Assembly (NCBI GenBank): GCA_021795255.1
Contig: JAJYPQ010000190.1
Span: 1 to 7,219 of the forward strand
DNA length: 7,219 bases
Reading direction: 5' to 3'
Source: Pseudomonadota bacterium
GTDB lineage: Bacteria; Pseudomonadota; Gammaproteobacteria; Acidiferrobacterales; Acidiferrobacteraceae
A model generated the notes under the pieces. That model was not told the DNA's origin and ran no database searches. It saw only the letters and a program-made list of their open reading frames with translations. Shown piece by piece: positions 6,361-7,219 of the stretch (position 1 is the stretch's first letter; the number at the start of each line of letters is the position of its first letter). Position numbers and translations under genes: made by a program.

Positions 6361-7139
6361 GACGTCTCTCGCATCGGTAAAACCATGATCTCCGGAATTA
6401 CAGTTTCCGCTGGCTGTAACAATACGAAGCGCACAGTCTCGGCGACATTGGCCGGATCCTGCAGTGTCGAAATATCGATATCGGGAAAGCGATCAAGCAG
6501 AAACGGAGTTCGCAAGCCGCCGGATATCACAGCCGTGACCTTAATGCCCAAGGGGCGCGCCTCTACATGCATGGCGTGACTTAAACCCAAAAGCCCCCAC
6601 TTGCTCGCGTGATAGGCGCTGGCATTAGGCCACGCTCGCTTCGCGGCCGTGGATACAATGTTTACGATATTCCCTCCACCCTGCTTGCGCATGTAGGGGA
6701 TGGCGGCTTTTGCTGCCATAAACGGTCCTGTGAGATTGATATCAATGATTCTCTGCCATTGCTCAACGGGCATGTCTTCTATGGATACCGTAAGATCCGT
6801 GCCAGCGTTATTTACCAAAATGTCACATCGTCCGTGGCGACTGACGATCTCCTTAAATGCCCCGACCACTGAATCCTTATCGCCCACGTCAAAACCTAAA
6901 CCGTAGGCCTGCAAGCCATCGCGCGCCATTGATTCGGTCATCGCATGCACCTTCTGTTCGAGTACATCTCCGGCGACAACTATGGCGCCCGCGCCGGCAA
7001 GATTACGACATATAGCGGCTCCCAAACCCTGAGCACCGCCTGTTACAAAAGCCACGCGACCTGAAAGCGGAAGCGCGCTCGTGCGTTCCAAGACATTCGT
7101 TCCGTGGGCTTCTGGGGAGCGCGCCAAAAACTCATTCAT
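6351..7139 (-). CDS. Short-chain dehydrogenase/reductase (SDR)
   Basis: This 262-residue classical SDR with a Rossmann fold oxidises or reduces a hydroxyl/keto group using NAD(P)(H). The cofactor motif TGGAQGLG (33-40) is followed by Asp58 at the end of the second strand, which suggests a preference for NAD(H). LVNNAG (108-113), Asn135, Ser163, Tyr176 and Lys180 (YHASK) complete the catalytic set. The usual Pro-Gly after strand 6 is replaced by SGG (206-208), and the protein ends in PEIMVLPMRETSWP. An N-terminal extension of about 26 residues precedes the first strand. The start at 7139 is supported by an AAGGAG site 6 bases upstream. As the first complete gene of the cassette it could act on the sugar or on the acceptor, but SDR substrate specificity cannot be read from sequence. 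Its end overlaps the phosphatase start by 1 or 10 bases, depending on the start used. Confidence 0.93.
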   Translation of the reverse strand: MNEFLARSPEAHGTNVLERTSALPLSGRVAFVTGGAQGLGAAICRNLAGAGAIVVAGDVLEQKVHAMTESMARDGLQAYGLGFDVGDKDSVVGAFKEIVSRHGRCDILVNNAGTDLTVSIEDMPVEQWQRIIDINLTGPFMAAKAAIPYMRKQGGGNIVNIVSTAAKRAWPNASAYHASKWGLLGLSHAMHVEARPLGIKVTAVISGGLRTPFLLDRFPDIDISTLQDPANVAETVRFVLLQPAETVIPEIMVLPMRETSWP

Positions 7140-7145
7140 TGTGTT

Positions 7146-7151
7146 CTCCTT
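7146..7151 (-). promoter_or_regulatory. Ribosome binding site of the SDR gene
   Basis: The minus strand reads AAGGAG, then six bases (AACACA), then the ATG at 7139. It is the only strong Shine-Dalgarno in the four-gene operon. The downstream genes have overlapping starts without a clear site, so they probably depend on translational coupling. Confidence 0.8.
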
Positions 7152-7155
7152 GTGG

Positions 7156-7219
7156 TTAACTTAAGAATGACCTGGGTGCGTCCGTAGTGTCGGCCCCGCA
7201 TACTGTAGGCGATGCAATT
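7156..7219 (-). other. Possible 3' end of a preceding operon gene, frame undecided
   Basis: All three minus-strand frames are open from the right edge. They end at TAA 7163-7161, TAA 7158-7156, or TGA 7138-7136, the last overlapping the SDR ATG as ATGA. Each gives fewer than 28 residues, none recognisable. A gene ending 16-22 bases before the SDR start would fit the operon spacing, but a promoter region is also possible and no convincing promoter was seen. Confidence 0.25.

Overview
The window looks like bacterial chromosomal DNA, moderately GC-rich by eye, with compact gene spacing, overlapping stop/start codons and Shine-Dalgarno sites. A GmhB-type heptose phosphatase beside a family 9 (heptosyltransferase-like) glycosyltransferase points to a Gram-negative bacterium, probably a proteobacterium. 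The genus cannot be named from the sequence alone. No rRNA, tRNA, CRISPR array, insertion sequence or phage gene was seen.

Layout. (1) Positions 1-1400, minus strand: a two-gene unit made of a 72-residue DUF3311 membrane protein and a sodium:solute symporter resembling the MctP monocarboxylate branch. They are joined by an ATGA overlap, and the symporter runs off the left edge. (2) Positions 1401-1606: a 206-base divergent intergenic region with a good Shine-Dalgarno site for DUF3311, one weak promoter candidate in each direction, and two inverted repeats that sit at those promoters. (3) Positions 1607-2914, plus strand: a single major facilitator superfamily transporter with a GTG start and no evident Shine-Dalgarno site. 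(4) Positions 2976-7139, minus strand: a four-gene operon read as SDR oxidoreductase, GmhB-like HAD phosphatase, family 9 glycosyltransferase, then NodU/CmcH/TobZ-type carbamoyltransferase. Every junction overlaps. The operon probably begins beyond the right edge, because all three minus-strand frames stay open there until just before the SDR gene.

How the genes may work together: the operon has the make-up of a heptose (or related sugar) module. The phosphatase would make a heptose 1-phosphate precursor, the glycosyltransferase would transfer the activated sugar, and the SDR and carbamoyltransferase homologue would modify the sugar or its acceptor. The product is unknown. The most unusual feature is the carbamoyltransferase homologue. 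It is full length and keeps many family motifs, but it has lost several residues expected for metal binding and catalysis (His to Cys, His to Ser and Asp to Asn in the Kae1-like half; three Arg replacements in the YrdC-like half). It may be a repurposed or non-catalytic family member. The DUF3311/symporter pair and the MFS transporter look like ordinary uptake or efflux genes next to this cassette.
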